Origin: Cellulomonas endophytica
GTDB lineage: Bacteria > Actinomycetota > Actinomycetes > Actinomycetales > Cellulomonadaceae
Length of the DNA stretch: 59,859 nucleotides
Assembly: GCF_004123805.1 (NCBI RefSeq)
Contig: NZ_RWJX01000022.1
Span: 1 to 59,859, forward strand
Direction of reading: 5' to 3'
Translations under genes and position numbers: made by a program
Part shown: one piece after another, positions 1 to 8,282 of the stretch
Layout: each line of letters begins with the position of its first letter
Numbering within the stretch: position 1 is the stretch's first letter
The notes under the pieces: model-generated
Databases searched by the model: none
Told to the model about the DNA's origin: nothing
The model's input: only the letters and a program-made list of their open reading frames with translations

Positions 1-165
1 CCGGGCCGCCGGTGGGCGGGCGGCGCGGGTCAGGGGTGGCCCGGCACGTCCCGGACGGCGCGACCCCGGGGGCACGCCCGCCGGGGCGGGCGCCCCGGGG
101 GCGGTCAGGGGCGTGGGCGGGGCGGCCGGCCCGTCAGAGGGACGGGCGGGCGTCCGCCGGCCGGC

Positions 166-306
166 TCAGAGAGCCGGACAGGGACAGCCGCGCAGCGACG
201 CGCGACAGGCCCCGGCCGGGGCGAACGGTGCGGCCGGGACGACGACGGGGTGACCGACGGCCACCGGGGCGGTGGCCCGGTGCGCAGCGGCGGAGGTCCT
301 CGTCAT
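166..306 (-). CDS. Possible leaderless 46-residue leader peptide with late Cys codons
   Basis: A 46-codon frame starts with ATG at 306. A TACCGT hexamer (314-319 on the complementary strand) lies 7 nt upstream, the same spacing seen before many firmly called genes here. The peptide has no recognisable domain. It has three Cys, two of them in a Cys-Pro-Cys just before the end. A 7-bp hairpin (CCGGCTC / GAGCCGG, loop TCT) starts right after the last Cys codon and includes the stop. This resembles the leader peptides of amino-acid-responsive attenuators, but the gene it might control would lie left of the window. Third-position GC is about 84 percent, lower than in real neighbours, so this may be non-coding. 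Confidence 0.35.
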   Translation of the reverse strand: MTRTSAAAHRATAPVAVGHPVVVPAAPFAPAGACRASLRGCPCPAL

Positions 307-406
307 GGCCCCGACGGTAGGCGAGCGTCCACGCCTCGTCCAACAGCGTTCCTGCATGTGGACTCATCACGGGACGTGATGGGTCGCGACGGGCCCGCCC
401 GGCGGG

Positions 407-412
407 CAGGGT
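407..412 (+). promoter_or_regulatory. -10 hexamer CAGGGT, leaderless start of the GGT-like gene
   Basis: CAGGGT is followed by 6 nt (GGCGCC) and then the ATG at 419. There is no Shine-Dalgarno sequence, which fits a transcript that starts at or next to the start codon. Confidence 0.45.
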
Positions 413-418
413 GGCGCC

Positions 419-2437
419 ATGGCCGCACCCGTCACCACCACCCGCCCGGAGCTCCTCGGCACCCTCGGCGCCGTCGCCTCCAGCCACTGGCTCGCGTCCG
501 CCTCCGGCATGTCGGTGCTCGAGCGCGGGGGCAACGCGTTCGACGCGGCGGTGTGCGCCGGTCTCGTCCTGCACGTCGTGGAGCCCCACCTCAACGGGCT
601 CGGCGGGGACGTGCCCGTGGTCGCGTGCCGGGCCGGCGGCGAGCCGTTCGTCGTCTGCGGGCAGGGCACCTCCCCCGCCGCCGCCACCCCCGCGGCCTTC
701 GCGGCGCTGGGGCTCGACGTCGTGCCCGGCACGGGCCACCTGCCCGCGGTGGTGCCCGGCGCGTTCGGCACGTGGATGGACCTGCTCGCCCGGTACGGGA
801 CGTGGACGGTGGCGGACGTCGTCGCCCCGGCCCTGGGCTACGCGCGGCACGGCCACCCCCTGCTGCCCGCCGCCGCGGCGACCATCGGCCGGGTCGCGGG
901 CCTCTTCCGCGACCACTGGCCCACCTCCGCCGCCGTCTGGCTGCCGCACGGGCAGGTGCCGGCCGCCGGCGCGCTGCTGCGCAACCCCGACCTCGCCGCG
1001 ACGCTCGAGCGCCTCGTCGCCGCCGCCGACGCCTACGCCGACCGCGAGCGCGGCATCGAGGCGGCCCGCGCTGCCTTCTACGAGGGCTCCGTCGCCGAGG
1101 CGGTCGAGCGGCACGTGGCCGAGCCCGTCCTCGACTCCTCCGGCCGGGCGCACCGCGGGCTGCTGACGGCCGAGGACCTCGCGGGGTGGCGTGTGCGCGA
1201 GGAGGCGCCGGCGACGACGACGTTCGCCGGCCGGACGGTCGCGAAGACGGGTCCCTGGGGCCAGGGGCCCGTGCTGCTGCAGCAGCTGCGCCTGCTCGAG
1301 GGCATGGACCTGGCCGACACCCGGCCCGGCAGCGCCGAGCTCGTGCACGCCGTCGTCGAGTCCGCCAAGCTCGCGCTCGCCGACCGGGACGCCTGGTACG
1401 GCGACCCGGACCACGCCGACGTCCCGCTGGGGGCGCTCCTGTCGCCCGCCTACACCGACGGTCGGCGTGCGCTCGTCGGCGCTCAGGCCGCCGACGGGCT
1501 GCGGCCGGGGTCGCCGGACGGGCGGGACCCGCGGCTGCCCGCGCTCGTCACGGAGGCGCTCGCGGGAGGCACGGACGGTACGGGTGACGACGGCGGGTCC
1601 CGGGGGCCGCGGGGCGCCGCCGCGTCCGGCCTCGTCGCGGGTTCGGGCGAGCCGACCTTCGCGGCCGGGACGGGCGAGCCGACCTTCGCGGCGGCGCCGG
1701 CGGAGGACACCGGCGGCGCGACGGGCGACGGCACGGGGGGCGGCACCGAGGAGGGTGGCGAGGACGGTACCGGGCACGGCATCGGGCACGGCAACGGGCA
1801 GGACGCGGGTGCGGGGGCCGTGGACGGCACCGTCGAGGCGTCGGGGCGCACCCGGGGCGACACCTGCCACCTCGACGTCGTGGACCGGTGGGGCAACGTC
1901 GTCGCGGTGACGCCCAGCGGGGGGTGGCTCCAGAGCTCGCCGACGGTCCCCGGCCTCGGCTTCTCCCTGCCCACCCGCGGGCAGATGTTCTGGCTCGAGC
2001 CCGGGCTGCCGAGCTCCCTGGGCCCGCGCCGCCGCCCGCGCACGACCCTGAGCCCGACCCTCGTGCTGCGCGACGGGGTCCCCGAGCTCGCCTGCGGCAC
2101 CCCCGGCGGCGACCAGCAGGACCAGTGGCAGGTGCCGTTCCTGCTGAACCACCTCGTGTACGGCATGGACCTCCAGGCGGCGATCGACGCGCCGTCCTGG
2201 CACACGACGCACCTCGTCTCGTCCTTCGAGCCCCGTGTGGTGCACCGCCTGGGCCTGCACGCGGAGGAGCGGCTCGGCGCGGGGGTGCTCGACGAGCTGC
2301 GCCGCCGCGGCCACCGCGTCACCGCGACCGGCCCGTGGTCGCTCGGTCGGCTCAGCGCGGCGGGCACCCGCCCCGACGGCGTCGTGCGCGCCGCCGCGAC
2401 CTCCCGCGGGATGCAGGCGTACGCCGTCGCGCGCTGA
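419..2437 (+). CDS. Gamma-glutamyltransferase family protein (cytosolic type) with a low-complexity insert
   Basis: This is an Ntn-hydrolase of the gamma-glutamyltranspeptidase family (672 aa), which would cleave or transfer gamma-glutamyl groups. The N-terminal part has the family's ERGGNAFDAAV motif (about residues 37-47). The autoprocessing and catalytic Thr is probably T482 in GDTCHLDVVDRWGN, matching the TTH motif of classical enzymes. The GTPGGDQQDQWQ stretch (about residues 560-571) matches the conserved glycine loop. No signal peptide is visible, unlike the second family member at 23.5 kb, so it probably acts in the cytosol. Residues about 385-480 are a Gly/Asp/Thr-rich insert just before the catalytic Thr, containing a GEPTFAA repeat. 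The substrate is unknown. Confidence 0.85.
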   Translation: MAAPVTTTRPELLGTLGAVASSHWLASASGMSVLERGGNAFDAAVCAGLVLHVVEPHLNGLGGDVPVVACRAGGEPFVVCGQGTSPAAATPAAFAALGLDVVPGTGHLPAVVPGAFGTWMDLLARYGTWTVADVVAPALGYARHGHPLLPAAAATIGRVAGLFRDHWPTSAAVWLPHGQVPAAGALLRNPDLAATLERLVAAADAYADRERGIEAARAAFYEGSVAEAVERHVAEPVLDSSGRAHRGLLTAEDLAGWRVREEAPATTTFAGRTVAKTGPWGQGPVLLQQLRLLEGMDLADTRPGSAELVHAVVESAKLALADRDAWYGDPDHADVPLGALLSPAYTDGRRALVGAQAADGLRPGSPDGRDPRLPALVTEALAGGTDGTGDDGGSRGPRGAAASGLVAGSGEPTFAAGTGEPTFAAAPAEDTGGATGDGTGGGTEEGGEDGTGHGIGHGNGQDAGAGAVDGTVEASGRTRGDTCHLDVVDRWGNVVAVTPSGGWLQSSPTVPGLGFSLPTRGQMFWLEPGLPSSLGPRRRPRTTLSPTLVLRDGVPELACGTPGGDQQDQWQVPFLLNHLVYGMDLQAAIDAPSWHTTHLVSSFEPRVVHRLGLHAEERLGAGVLDELRRRGHRVTATGPWSLGRLSAAGTRPDGVVRAAATSRGMQAYAVAR

Positions 2438-2567
2438 CCCCCGACGCCCTGCGGCACGGCGCCGACCCGCCCCGGACGTCGCCGCCGGGCGGTACGGTCG
2501 CGCACGTCGCCGGTCCCCCGTCCGCCGCGACGAGCTGCCCGTCCGACCGCTTCCCCGGGAGCCCGCC

Positions 2568-3806
2568 ATGACCGCCCCAGGCTCCGCCACCGGCCCCGCC
2601 ACCCCCGTCCGCGCGGCCGTGCCGACGCCGCCCGCGCTCCGTCGTGCGCCGGACCCCCGTCGCCCCCCGCGGTGGCTGCCGCGCGCGCTGGTCATGGCGG
2701 TCGTCACGGTGTTCGTCGGGATCTCGGTCTGGCGCGCGATCGGGCAGCTCGGGAACGTCCTGACGATCGTCGTCATCGCCTGGTTCCTCGCCCTGGCGAT
2801 GGAGCCGCTCATCGTGTGGCTCGTGCACCACCGGTGGCGCCGCGGGCTGGCCACCGGCGCCGTCATGTTCGGCTCCCTCGTGCTCGTCGCCGGGGTCCTC
2901 ACGCTCTTCGGCGGGCTCTTCGTCGAGCAGCTCGTCGCGCTCGTGCAGTCCCTCCCCGCGCTCTACGCGGACCTCGTCGACCTCGCGGACGACCGCTTCG
3001 GCCTCGACCTGCCACCGGTGGACGAGCTCCTCACGACGGTGGCGGGCAACTGGCAGACCTTCACCCCGAGCCTGCTGGGCCTGGGCACGTCGCTGGCCGG
3101 CGGCCTCTTCACCGCCACGGCCGTCCTGCTCGTCACGTACTACATGGCCGCCGCGGGGCCGCGCTTCCGGGCGGCGGTCTGCCGGTACTTCGCCCCGGCC
3201 CGGCAGCGCGAGGTGCTGCGGGTGTGGGAGGTGTCGCAGGAGAAGGTCGCCGGCTTCCTCAGCTCCCGCATCCTGCTGGCCGTGTTCTCCAGCGTGGCGA
3301 CCTTCGTCGTGCTCACGGTCCTGAAGGTGCCCTACGCCGTGCCGATGGCGGTCTTCACCGGGCTCGTCTCGCAGTTCGTTCCCACGATCGGCACGTACAT
3401 CGGCGGCGCGCTGCCGGTGCTCGTCGCGCTGACGGTCTCGCCCGTCGCGGCGCTCGTCGTCGTCGTGTTCATCGTGGCCTACCAGCAGGTGGAGAACCTC
3501 GTGCTGTCGCCGCGGGTGTCCCAGCGCTCGCTGGAGCTGCACCCCGCGATGGCGTTCCTCGCGGTGCTCGCGTTCGGGGCCGTGTTCGGGGCGCTCGGCG
3601 CGTTCCTGTCGCTGCCCGTCGCCGCGACCATCCAGGCCGCGTCCTCCACGTACGTGCGCCGCCACGAGTTCGTCGACCCCGCCCTCCTCGAGGAGGACGC
3701 GGGCGGCGCGGTCGCCGTGGCCGCCCCGGCCGCCGACGAGCAGACCGGCACGACGACCGGCACGACGACCGGCACCGGCTCGGGCGCGACGCCCGCGCCG
3801 GCCTAG
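2568..3806 (+). CDS. AI-2E family transporter (PerM-like), first copy
   Basis: This is a 412-residue polytopic membrane protein of the AI-2E/PerM family. Members are proposed exporters of autoinducer-2 or other small solutes, and the substrate cannot be read from sequence. After a Pro/Arg-rich cytosolic N-terminus, hydrophobic helices begin near residue 42 (LVMAVVTVFVG, LTIVVIAWFLALAMEPL). The family's long extracytoplasmic segment follows, then the C-terminal helices, including PTIGTYIGGALPVLVALTVSP. The start is ATG 2568, which has GGGAG 6 nt upstream. A longer in-frame extension to 2235 has no such signal. The C-terminus ends in a Gly/Thr repeat. The stop overlaps the stop of the convergent glnE within CTAG. 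Confidence 0.85.
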   Translation: MTAPGSATGPATPVRAAVPTPPALRRAPDPRRPPRWLPRALVMAVVTVFVGISVWRAIGQLGNVLTIVVIAWFLALAMEPLIVWLVHHRWRRGLATGAVMFGSLVLVAGVLTLFGGLFVEQLVALVQSLPALYADLVDLADDRFGLDLPPVDELLTTVAGNWQTFTPSLLGLGTSLAGGLFTATAVLLVTYYMAAAGPRFRAAVCRYFAPARQREVLRVWEVSQEKVAGFLSSRILLAVFSSVATFVVLTVLKVPYAVPMAVFTGLVSQFVPTIGTYIGGALPVLVALTVSPVAALVVVVFIVAYQQVENLVLSPRVSQRSLELHPAMAFLAVLAFGAVFGALGAFLSLPVAATIQAASSTYVRRHEFVDPALLEEDAGGAVAVAAPAADEQTGTTTGTTTGTGSGATPAPA

Positions 3807-6800
3807 CCGTAGAAGAGCCGCTGCACCACGGCCCGGGCACGCCGGGCGGTGCGCAGGTAGTCGTCCTCGAGCCGCGTGCCCGAGGCCGGCGGCAGGCCGC
3901 ACACCCGGGCCAGGCCGCCGAGCGCCCCGTGGTCGTGCGGCAGGACGTCCGCGTGCGCCGCCTCCGCGCGCCCCGACCACAGCACGTTCGCGTCCCGCAG
4001 CCGGGACGCGAGCTCCCAGGCCTCGACGAGCATCCGCTCGTCCTCCTCCTCGAGCAGCCCGGCCTCGCGGGCGGCCGCGAGCGCGCCGCAGGTGCTGGTG
4101 GTCCGCAGCGCCGGGACGGCGTGCGCGTGCTGGAGCTGGAGCAGCTGCGCGGTCCACTCCACGTCGGCGATGCCGCCGCGGCCGAGCTTGAGGTGGCGGG
4201 CGGGGTCGACGCCCCTGGGCAGCCGCTCGGCCTCCACCCGGGCCTTGATGCGCCGGATCTCCCGCAGGTGCCCCGCGTCGAGGCCGCCCTGCGGGTACCG
4301 CACGGGGTCGACGAGGGCGACGAAGCGCCGCCCCAGGTCCTCGTCGCCGGCGAGCGGGCGGGCCCGCAGCAGGGCCTGCGCCTCCCACGGCGCGGACCAG
4401 CGGCCGTAGTACTCGGCGTAGGAGCGGAAGGAGCGCACGAGCGGGCCGTTGCGCCCCTCGGGCCGCAGGTCGGCGTCAACCGGCAGCGCCGGCTCGGGCC
4501 CCATGGAGCCCACCAGCGTGCGCAGCCGGGTCGCTGCCAGGAGCGCGAACGCCTGCGCCGCGGCCTCGTCCTCGCCCGTCGGCTCGTGGACGAACAGGAC
4601 GTCCGCGTCCGAGGAGTACCCCATCTCCTGCCCGCCGAGCCGGCCCATGGCGACGAGGAGCAGCCGTGCCGGGTCGTCCTCGGGCCCGCCGAGGCCGAGC
4701 TCGGCCCGCGCGGCGGCGCGCGCCACCCGCAGCGCGCCGGTGAGCAGCACGTCGGCCGCGGCGGTGATGGCGGGGGCCGCGGTCGCGCCCGGGAGCGTGC
4801 CGAGGACCTCGGCCGCTCCGGCCCGCGTGAGCTCGCGGCGCCGCAGCGCGCGCAGGGCGGTGACGGCGGCCTCGGGGACGGTCGCCCGCGACAGCACGGC
4901 GTCGGCCTCCGCGGCGAGGCGCTCCGTGCGCGGCGCCAGGTCGCCGTCCTGCCCGAGCCACGCGACGGACTCGGGCGAGCGGGCCAGGCCGTCGGCGACG
5001 TACCGGGAGGTCGAGAGCACCTGCGCGAGGCGCTGCGCCGCGCTGCCGGAGTCGCGCAGCATCTTGAGGTACCAGTGCGTGCCGCCGAGCTCCTCCGACA
5101 GCCGCCGGAAGGCGAGCAGCCCGCCGTCGGGGTCCGGCCCGTCGGCGAACCACCCGATCATCACCGGCAGCAGCTGGCGCTGGATCGCCGCCCGCCGCGA
5201 GACGCCCTCCGACAGCGCCGCGATGTGCCGCTGCGCCCCGACGGGGTCGCGGTAGCCCACGGCGGCCAGCCGCTCGCGCGCGGCCTCCGGCGCCAGGGTC
5301 ACGTCCGCGGTGGACAGGCGCGCCGTCGCCGGGAGCAGCGGGCGGTAGAAGAGCTCCTCGTGCAGCCGCCGCACGTCGCGCCGCACCTCGCGCCAGCGCT
5401 CGAGCAGCCCCTCGGCGCCCTCCGCCCGCATCCCGACGGACCGCGCCAGGCGCTGCAGGTCCCCCGTCGACGTGGGCATGAGGTGGGTGCGGCGCAGCCG
5501 GAAGAGCTGGAGCCGGTGCTCGAGCACGCGCAGGAACCGGTAGCAGACGGCGAGGCGTGCGGCGTGGTCGCGGCCGACGTAGCCCCCGGCGGCGAGGTCG
5601 GCGAGCGCCGTGAGGGTGCTGCCGCTGCGGATCGCGGGGTCGGTGCGGCCGTGCACGAGCTGGAGCAGCTGGACGGTGAACTCCACGTCGCGCAGGCCGC
5701 CGGCCGCGAGCTTGATCTGCCGGTCGGCCTCCGCGCGCGGGATGTGCGCCTCGACGCGGCGCCGCATGGCCTGGGAGTCCTCGACGAAGTGGTCGCGCTG
5801 GGTGGCCGACCACACGAGCGGCGAGACGACGGCGGAGTAGGCCTCGCCCAGGGCGCGGTCGCCCGCCAGCGGCCGGGCCTTGAGCAGCGCCTGGAACTCC
5901 CACGACTTCGCCCACCGGTCGTAGTAGGCGGCGTGCGAGGCCAGGGTGCGCACGAGCGGCCCGTTCTTGCCCTCGGGTCGCAGGGCGGCGTCGACCGGCC
6001 ACAGCTCGGGCTCCCCCGAGGGCACGGAGCAGACCCGGGCGAGGCCGGCGGCCAGCCGCGCGCCGGCCACCAGCGCGGCGTCCTCGTCGACCCCCTCGAC
6101 GGGCTCGGCGACGTAGACGACGTCCACGTCGGACACGTAGTTCAGCTCGCGGCCGCCCGCCTTGCCCATGCCGATGACGGCGAGCCGGACGCCCCGGCCG
6201 TGGTCTTCCAGGTCGGCGCGGGCCACCGCGAGCGCGCCCTCCAGGGCCGCCCCGGCGAGGTCGGCGAGCGCGGCGGCCACGGCCGGCAGGGGCGTGAGCA
6301 GGTCCGGGCCCGTGACGTCCGTGGCGGCGATGCGCAGCAGGCGGCGGCGGTAGCCCAGCCGGAGGGCGTCGACGCCGGCCGCCCCGGCGAGCCCCGCCAC
6401 CGGCACCTCGGCCGCCGGGTCGGCGCCGACGGCCGCGAGCAGCTCGGCGCGGACGGCCTCGCGCGGCACGCCCGTGCCGGGGCTCGCGTCCTCGAGCAGC
6501 CCGAGCTCGCCGGGGTGGGCGACGAGCCAGTCCCCCAGAGCCGCCGAGGCGCCGAGGACCCCCAGGAGTCTGCGGCGCGGGGCCTCGTCGTGCGCGAGGA
6601 CGGCGGCCAGGCGACGCCGGCCGGCCCGGTCCTCCGCCGCCGTCCCGGCGAGCTTGACCAGCGAGAGCAGCGCCTGGTCCGGGTCCGCGACCTCCGTCAG
6701 CGCGGCCGGCAGCCAGTCCCCCGGCTCCGGCAGCACCGGGGCCAGCGCCTCGTCGTCGAGCAGGCGCAGCGCGCGCGGGGTGTCCACCACGCCCGCCCGG

Positions 6801-6850
6801 GACAGCCGGGCGGCGAGGCTGCTGCCCCGTCCCGAGGAGACCGCGCTCAC
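3803..6850 (-). CDS. glnE: Glutamine synthetase adenylyltransferase/adenylyl-removing enzyme
   Basis: This 1015-aa bifunctional enzyme adds AMP to, or removes it from, glutamine synthetase according to nitrogen status. It has two nucleotidyltransferase domains, each with its acidic metal-binding motif: SDVDVVYVAEP near residue 243 (adenylyl-removing half) and SDADVLFVHEP near residue 750 (adenylyltransferase half). A helical linker joins them. The length matches actinobacterial GlnE. The start is GTG 6850, preceded by a GGGGAGGGG tract. It lies 40 nt downstream of the glnA2-type gene in the same direction, as in Mycobacterium, so the two are probably co-transcribed. The neighbouring synthetase lacks the target tyrosine, so the substrate is presumably another glutamine synthetase outside this window. 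Confidence 0.96.
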   Translation of the reverse strand: MSAVSSGRGSSLAARLSRAGVVDTPRALRLLDDEALAPVLPEPGDWLPAALTEVADPDQALLSLVKLAGTAAEDRAGRRRLAAVLAHDEAPRRRLLGVLGASAALGDWLVAHPGELGLLEDASPGTGVPREAVRAELLAAVGADPAAEVPVAGLAGAAGVDALRLGYRRRLLRIAATDVTGPDLLTPLPAVAAALADLAGAALEGALAVARADLEDHGRGVRLAVIGMGKAGGRELNYVSDVDVVYVAEPVEGVDEDAALVAGARLAAGLARVCSVPSGEPELWPVDAALRPEGKNGPLVRTLASHAAYYDRWAKSWEFQALLKARPLAGDRALGEAYSAVVSPLVWSATQRDHFVEDSQAMRRRVEAHIPRAEADRQIKLAAGGLRDVEFTVQLLQLVHGRTDPAIRSGSTLTALADLAAGGYVGRDHAARLAVCYRFLRVLEHRLQLFRLRRTHLMPTSTGDLQRLARSVGMRAEGAEGLLERWREVRRDVRRLHEELFYRPLLPATARLSTADVTLAPEAARERLAAVGYRDPVGAQRHIAALSEGVSRRAAIQRQLLPVMIGWFADGPDPDGGLLAFRRLSEELGGTHWYLKMLRDSGSAAQRLAQVLSTSRYVADGLARSPESVAWLGQDGDLAPRTERLAAEADAVLSRATVPEAAVTALRALRRRELTRAGAAEVLGTLPGATAAPAITAAADVLLTGALRVARAAARAELGLGGPEDDPARLLLVAMGRLGGQEMGYSSDADVLFVHEPTGEDEAAAQAFALLAATRLRTLVGSMGPEPALPVDADLRPEGRNGPLVRSFRSYAEYYGRWSAPWEAQALLRARPLAGDEDLGRRFVALVDPVRYPQGGLDAGHLREIRRIKARVEAERLPRGVDPARHLKLGRGGIADVEWTAQLLQLQHAHAVPALRTTSTCGALAAAREAGLLEEEDERMLVEAWELASRLRDANVLWSGRAEAAHADVLPHDHGALGGLARVCGLPPASGTRLEDDYLRTARRARAVVQRLFYG

Positions 6851-6890
6851 CGCGCCGGCCCCTCCCCGTCCCGCCCGGCCGCCCGTCGGC

Positions 6891-8228
6891 TCACAGGCTC
6901 GGCAGGAAGCGCCCGAGCTCGTAGGGCGTCACCTGCGCGCTGTAGTCGCGCCACTCCTGCTTCTTGTTGCGCAGGAAGTAGTCGAAGACGTGCTCGCCCA
7001 GGATCTCCGCGACGAGCTCGGAGCGCTCCATGACGTCGATGGCCTGCTCCAGGTCGCCCGGCAGGGGCTCGATGCCCATCGCGCGGCGCTCGCCGTCCGT
7101 GAGCTCCCACACGTCGTCCTCGGCGCCGTCGGGCAGGGCGTAGCCCTCCTCGACGCCCTTCAGCCCGGCGCCGAGCAGCACGGCGAAGGCGAGGTAGGGG
7201 TTGATGGCCGAGTCCATGCCGCGGAACTCGATGCGGCTGGAGTTGCCCTTGCCCGGCTTGTACAGGGGCACGCGCACGAGCGCGGAGCGGTTGTTGTGCC
7301 CCCAGCAGACGTAGGAGGGCGCCTCGCTGCCGCCCCACAGCCGCTTGTAGGAGTTCGTGAACTGGTTCGTCACCGCGGTGATCTCGGCGGCGTGCTTGAG
7401 CAGGCCGGCGATGAACGACCGGCCCACCTTCGACAGCTCGAGGTCGTTGCCCGGCTCGTGGAACGCGTTGCGGTCGCCCTCGAAGAGCGAGACGTGGGTG
7501 TGCATGCCGGAGCCGGGCTGGTTGGCCAGCGGCTTGGGCATGAAGGAGGCGAACACGCCCTGCTCGAGCGCGACCTCCTTCACCACCGTCCGGAAGGTCA
7601 TGATGTTGTCGGCCGTCGACAGCGCGTCGGCGTAGCGCAGGTCGATCTCGTTCTGGCCCGGGCCCGCCTCGTGGTGGGAGAACTCCACCGAGATGCCCAT
7701 GGACTCGAGCATCGTGATGACGGCGCGCCGGAAGTCGTGGGCGGTGCCGCGCGGGACGTGGTCGAAGTACCCGCCCTGGTCGACCGGGACCAGGGGCCGC
7801 GACGGGTCGGCGGGCGCCTCGAACAGGTAGAACTCGACCTCGGGGTGCGTGTAGAAGGTGAAGCCCGCGTCGCTGGCCTTCGTCAGCGCCCGCTTGAGCA
7901 CCTGGCGCGAGTCGGCCGTGGACGGCTCCCCGTCCGGGTTGAGCAGGTCGCAGAACATGCTGGCTGTGCCGTGCCGCTCCCCGCGCCAGGGCAGCACCTG
8001 GAACGTCGTGGGGTCGGGGCGCGCGATCATGTCGGCCTCGTACACCCGGGTGAGGCCCTCGATGGCGCTGCCGTCGAAGCCGATCCCCTCCGCGAACGCC
8101 GACTCGAGCTCGGCCGGGGCGATCGCCACCGACTTCAGCACCCCGAGCACGTCGGTGAACCAGAGGCGGATGAAGCGGATGTCGCGCTCCTCGACCGCGC
8201 GGAGCACGAACTCCTGCTGCCTGTCCAT
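6891..8228 (-). CDS. glnA: Type I glutamine synthetase, GlnA2-like
   Basis: This is a 445-aa glutamine synthetase (glutamate + NH3 + ATP to glutamine). The start MDRQQEFVLRAVEERDIRF and the segment LWFTDVLGVLKSVAIAPAELE resemble mycobacterial GlnA2 closely. Active-site motifs are present, such as the ATP-binding stretch around HEAGPGQNEIDLRYADALS and the later FMPKPLANQPGSGMHTH. At the usual adenylylation loop (NLYDLP in regulated enzymes) this protein has DDVWELTDGER, so the modified Tyr is replaced by Trp and it should not be controlled by GlnE. An in-frame ATG 39 nt upstream is possible, but ATG 8228 matches family length and follows a CAGGAT hexamer by 6 nt. It is divergent from nadE. Confidence 0.93.
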   Translation of the reverse strand: MDRQQEFVLRAVEERDIRFIRLWFTDVLGVLKSVAIAPAELESAFAEGIGFDGSAIEGLTRVYEADMIARPDPTTFQVLPWRGERHGTASMFCDLLNPDGEPSTADSRQVLKRALTKASDAGFTFYTHPEVEFYLFEAPADPSRPLVPVDQGGYFDHVPRGTAHDFRRAVITMLESMGISVEFSHHEAGPGQNEIDLRYADALSTADNIMTFRTVVKEVALEQGVFASFMPKPLANQPGSGMHTHVSLFEGDRNAFHEPGNDLELSKVGRSFIAGLLKHAAEITAVTNQFTNSYKRLWGGSEAPSYVCWGHNNRSALVRVPLYKPGKGNSSRIEFRGMDSAINPYLAFAVLLGAGLKGVEEGYALPDGAEDDVWELTDGERRAMGIEPLPGDLEQAIDVMERSELVAEILGEHVFDYFLRNKKQEWRDYSAQVTPYELGRFLPSL

Positions 8229-8270
8229 GGGCCCATCCTGCCCGATCGGCGGCCGGTCGGGGTCCATGGC

Positions 8271-8276
8271 TAGGCT
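8271..8276 (+). promoter_or_regulatory. -10 hexamer TAGGCT, leaderless start of nadE
   Basis: TAGGCT is followed by 6 nt and then the nadE ATG at 8283. No ribosome-binding site lies between them. Confidence 0.6.
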
Positions 8277-8282
8277 CGCGCC

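Noticed and set aside
2672..7033. A 1453-codon frame on the plus strand across glnE
   Set aside because: It is antisense to glnE and another gene. In 75-80 percent GC DNA such empty frames are common. It has no domain and an Arg/Gly/Pro-heavy composition.
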